NCBI GenBank assembly: GCA_944386315.1
Contig: CALXAS010000158.1
Coordinates: 1-5,245 of the forward strand
Reading direction: 5' to 3'
Length of the DNA stretch: 5,245 nucleotides
DNA from: an uncultured Clostridia bacterium
Lineage (GTDB): Bacteria > Bacillota > Clostridia > TANB77 > CAG-508
Under the pieces are notes generated by a model. The model did no database searches. It had not been told where the DNA came from and worked only from the letters and a program-made list of their open reading frames with translations. Shown piece by piece: positions 3,368-5,245 of this stretch; within the stretch, counting starts at the first letter, position 1, and every line of letters starts with the position of its first letter. Both the position numbers and the translations under genes were made by a program.

Positions 3368-5245
3368 ATGAAAAAAATAATTTTATCTATTGATGGCATG
3401 ACTTGTAGTGCTTGTTCTAATGGACTTGAAAAATATTTAAATAAGCAAAACGGCATAATAAATGCTACTGTTAATTTAGTTATGGCTAATGCGACTATTG
3501 AATATGATGAAAAGATATTGAAAAAAGATATGTTGGAAGAATTTATAAAAAAAGCTGGATTTAAAAGCTTAGGAGAATTTAAAGAAATAAAATTTGATGA
3601 AAAAAGTAAAAAAAATAAGATAATTTTTATTTGTTATACAATATTAGCAATTTTATTGATGTATATTTCAATGGGAAGTATGGTTAATTTACCGACAATT
3701 CAAAGTATTGATATAAATATAAATCCAATAAATTATACAATATGTTTATTTATACTTACAATTATATTCATAATATATGGTTTGGACATTCTAAAAAATG
3801 GATACAGAAATTTAATACATAAAACACCTAATATGGATACATTAGTAGGGCTTGGAGTATTAAGTAGTTTCTTATATAGTACATATAATATGATCTTAGT
3901 GTTTAATGGAAATATTCATGCAATACATAATTTTTATTTTGAAGCATCAGCTATGGTTATATATTTCGTAAAACTGGGAAGATATTTGGATGGAATAAGT
4001 AAGGATAAGACTAAAGAAGCAATACAAAATTTAGTAAAAATAACACCTACAAAAGCTACTATTAAAGTAAATGAGAAAGAAAAAGATGTTACTATTGATG
4101 AAGTTCATTTTGGAGATATAGTTGTATCAAAACCAGGGGAGAGAATATCTGTTGATGGAGAAATTATATTAGGTAAAACACATTTAGATGAATCGTTTAT
4201 CACAGGTGAAAGTAAACCAGTAATTAAAACAATAGGTGAAAAAGTAATTGCAGGAAGTATAAATTATGATGGATATATAGAATATAAAGCTGAAAGAATA
4301 GGAAAGGAATCTACAATATCAGAGATAGTTAAATTAGTAGTCGAGGCAAGCAATACAAAAGCTCCAATTGCAAGAATAGCAGATAAAGTATCTGGATATT
4401 TTGTACCTGCTGTTATGATTATAGCAATAATAACATTTATAGTATATGTATTATTAGGTTATGATTTAGGAACTAGCATTATTACATTTGTAACTATTTT
4501 AGTTGTTGCATGTCCTTGTAGCTTGGGTCTTGCAACACCATTGGCAATTATAGTGGCAGAAGGACTATGTGCGAGTAAAGGAATTTTAATAAAAAAAGGT
4601 GAAGTGTTAGAAAATGCTCAAAAAATAGATACAATAGTATTTGATAAAACTGGAACATTAACTTATGGTTTTTTAAAAATATCAGAAATAAAAAATTATA
4701 GTAAAATTGATAATATAAAATTAATTCAGTTAATTGGAAGTTTAGAAAGTAAATCTTCTCATCCAATTGCAAAAGCTTTTACAGATTATTTAGAAGAAAA
4801 TGAGATAGAAAAATTAGATGTTAAAGAATTTGAAGATATTGCTGGATATGGTATTATTGGAAATATTCATAATCAGAAAATAATAGTAGGAAATTCCAAA
4901 ATACTTAATATGTATAATATAGATAATATGTATGTAGAAGATGAAAAGAAATTAGCTCAAAAAGGAAATACCATAATTTATGTAGTTCAAAATGAACAAA
5001 TAGTTGCTTTAATTGGAGTTAATGATATTATAAGAACAAATGTAATAGATGTAGTAAAAAAATTAAGTAATTATAAGATTAATACGATAATGCTAACAGG
5101 AGATAATAAAGAAACAGCAGAAAAAATTGCAAAAGATATAGGAATAACTAAAGTTGTTTCAAATGTTTTACCATCTGAAAAAGCTAAAGTAATTAATCAA
5201 TTAAAACAAGAAAATAAGTATGTTATGATGTGTGGGGATGGAATA
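3368..5245 (+). CDS. copA: Copper-translocating P1B-type ATPase, C-terminal end beyond the window
   Basis: 626 residues are present and open to the right edge with no frameshift. ATG 3368 follows AAAGGAAG (3353-3360). Domains in order: an HMA domain with GMTCSAC at 10-16; membrane helices at about 84-103, 121-139, 157-178 and 189-209; the actuator loop with TGES at 279-282; helices at about 345-364 and 371-395, the latter with the transport motif CPC at 382-384; the phosphorylation site DKTGT with Asp426; the nucleotide-binding His465-Pro466 ('SSHP'); and TGDN at 577-580. The window ends in GDG (623-625), just before the ND of GDGxND. The last two helices, whose residues would confirm Cu(I)/Ag(I) specificity, are missing, but CPC, the CxxC domain and the adjacent copZ support copper export from the cytoplasm. 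The typical full length is about 700-800 residues. Confidence 0.92.
   Translation, partial: MKKIILSIDGMTCSACSNGLEKYLNKQNGIINATVNLVMANATIEYDEKILKKDMLEEFIKKAGFKSLGEFKEIKFDEKSKKNKIIFICYTILAILLMYISMGSMVNLPTIQSIDININPINYTICLFILTIIFIIYGLDILKNGYRNLIHKTPNMDTLVGLGVLSSFLYSTYNMILVFNGNIHAIHNFYFEASAMVIYFVKLGRYLDGISKDKTKEAIQNLVKITPTKATIKVNEKEKDVTIDEVHFGDIVVSKPGERISVDGEIILGKTHLDESFITGESKPVIKTIGEKVIAGSINYDGYIEYKAERIGKESTISEIVKLVVEASNTKAPIARIADKVSGYFVPAVMIIAIITFIVYVLLGYDLGTSIITFVTILVVACPCSLGLATPLAIIVAEGLCASKGILIKKGEVLENAQKIDTIVFDKTGTLTYGFLKISEIKNYSKIDNIKLIQLIGSLESKSSHPIAKAFTDYLEENEIEKLDVKEFEDIAGYGIIGNIHNQKIIVGNSKILNMYNIDNMYVEDEKKLAQKGNTIIYVVQNEQIVALIGVNDIIRTNVIDVVKKLSNYKINTIMLTGDNKETAEKIAKDIGITKVVSNVLPSEKAKVINQLKQENKYVMMCGDGI

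Noticed and set aside
4548..4772. 74-codon minus-strand frame
   Set aside because: It lies opposite the CopA phosphorylation domain, and its Leu/Phe-rich content reflects AT-rich antisense.

Overview
The window is strongly AT-rich. It uses A/T-ending codons (TTA Leu, ATA Ile, AGA Arg), AAGGAGG-type ribosome binding sites and occasional GTG/TTG starts. Together with the gene content this points to a low-GC Gram-positive bacterium, most likely a clostridial-type Firmicute. No rRNA, tRNA, CRISPR array, transposase or recombinase gene was seen.

Left part (1-680): two genes diverge from a roughly 190-base intergenic region. On the minus strand is the first 34 codons of an ASCH-like domain protein that runs off the left edge. 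On the plus strand is a small MazG-like (all-alpha NTP pyrophosphohydrolase) protein with a good extended -10 promoter and its own hairpin terminator.

Middle part (700-2680): this looks like mobile-element accessory DNA. A promoter whose -35/-10 spacer is filled by a perfect 18-bp palindrome precedes a 202-residue all-helical protein of unknown function, which appears to contain an internal duplication. After a hairpin terminator come a DUF3848-like protein and, overlapping its end by 20 bases, a membrane-anchored CHAP-type peptidoglycan hydrolase. The last two resemble cargo of the conjugation modules of Tn1549-like integrative conjugative elements. The hydrolase seems to be a short form that lacks the extracellular middle region I recall in larger relatives. 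No other conjugation gene is visible here.

Right part (2690-5245): a tight four-gene cluster. Two small proteins of unknown function (92 and 45 residues) lie directly upstream of a CopZ-like copper chaperone and a CopA-like P1B-type ATPase, which runs off the right edge just inside its GDGxND motif. CopZ would hand Cu(I) to CopA, which would pump it out of the cytoplasm. The spacing (1, 11 and 2 bases) predicts one transcript, so the two unknown small proteins are the most interesting candidates for copper-linked roles. No CsoR or CopY regulator gene is visible.

Most novel points: the operator-like palindrome inside the promoter at 702-730, the duplicated helical protein, the shortened CHAP hydrolase with a heptad-spaced basic helix, and the two unknown genes leading the copper operon.
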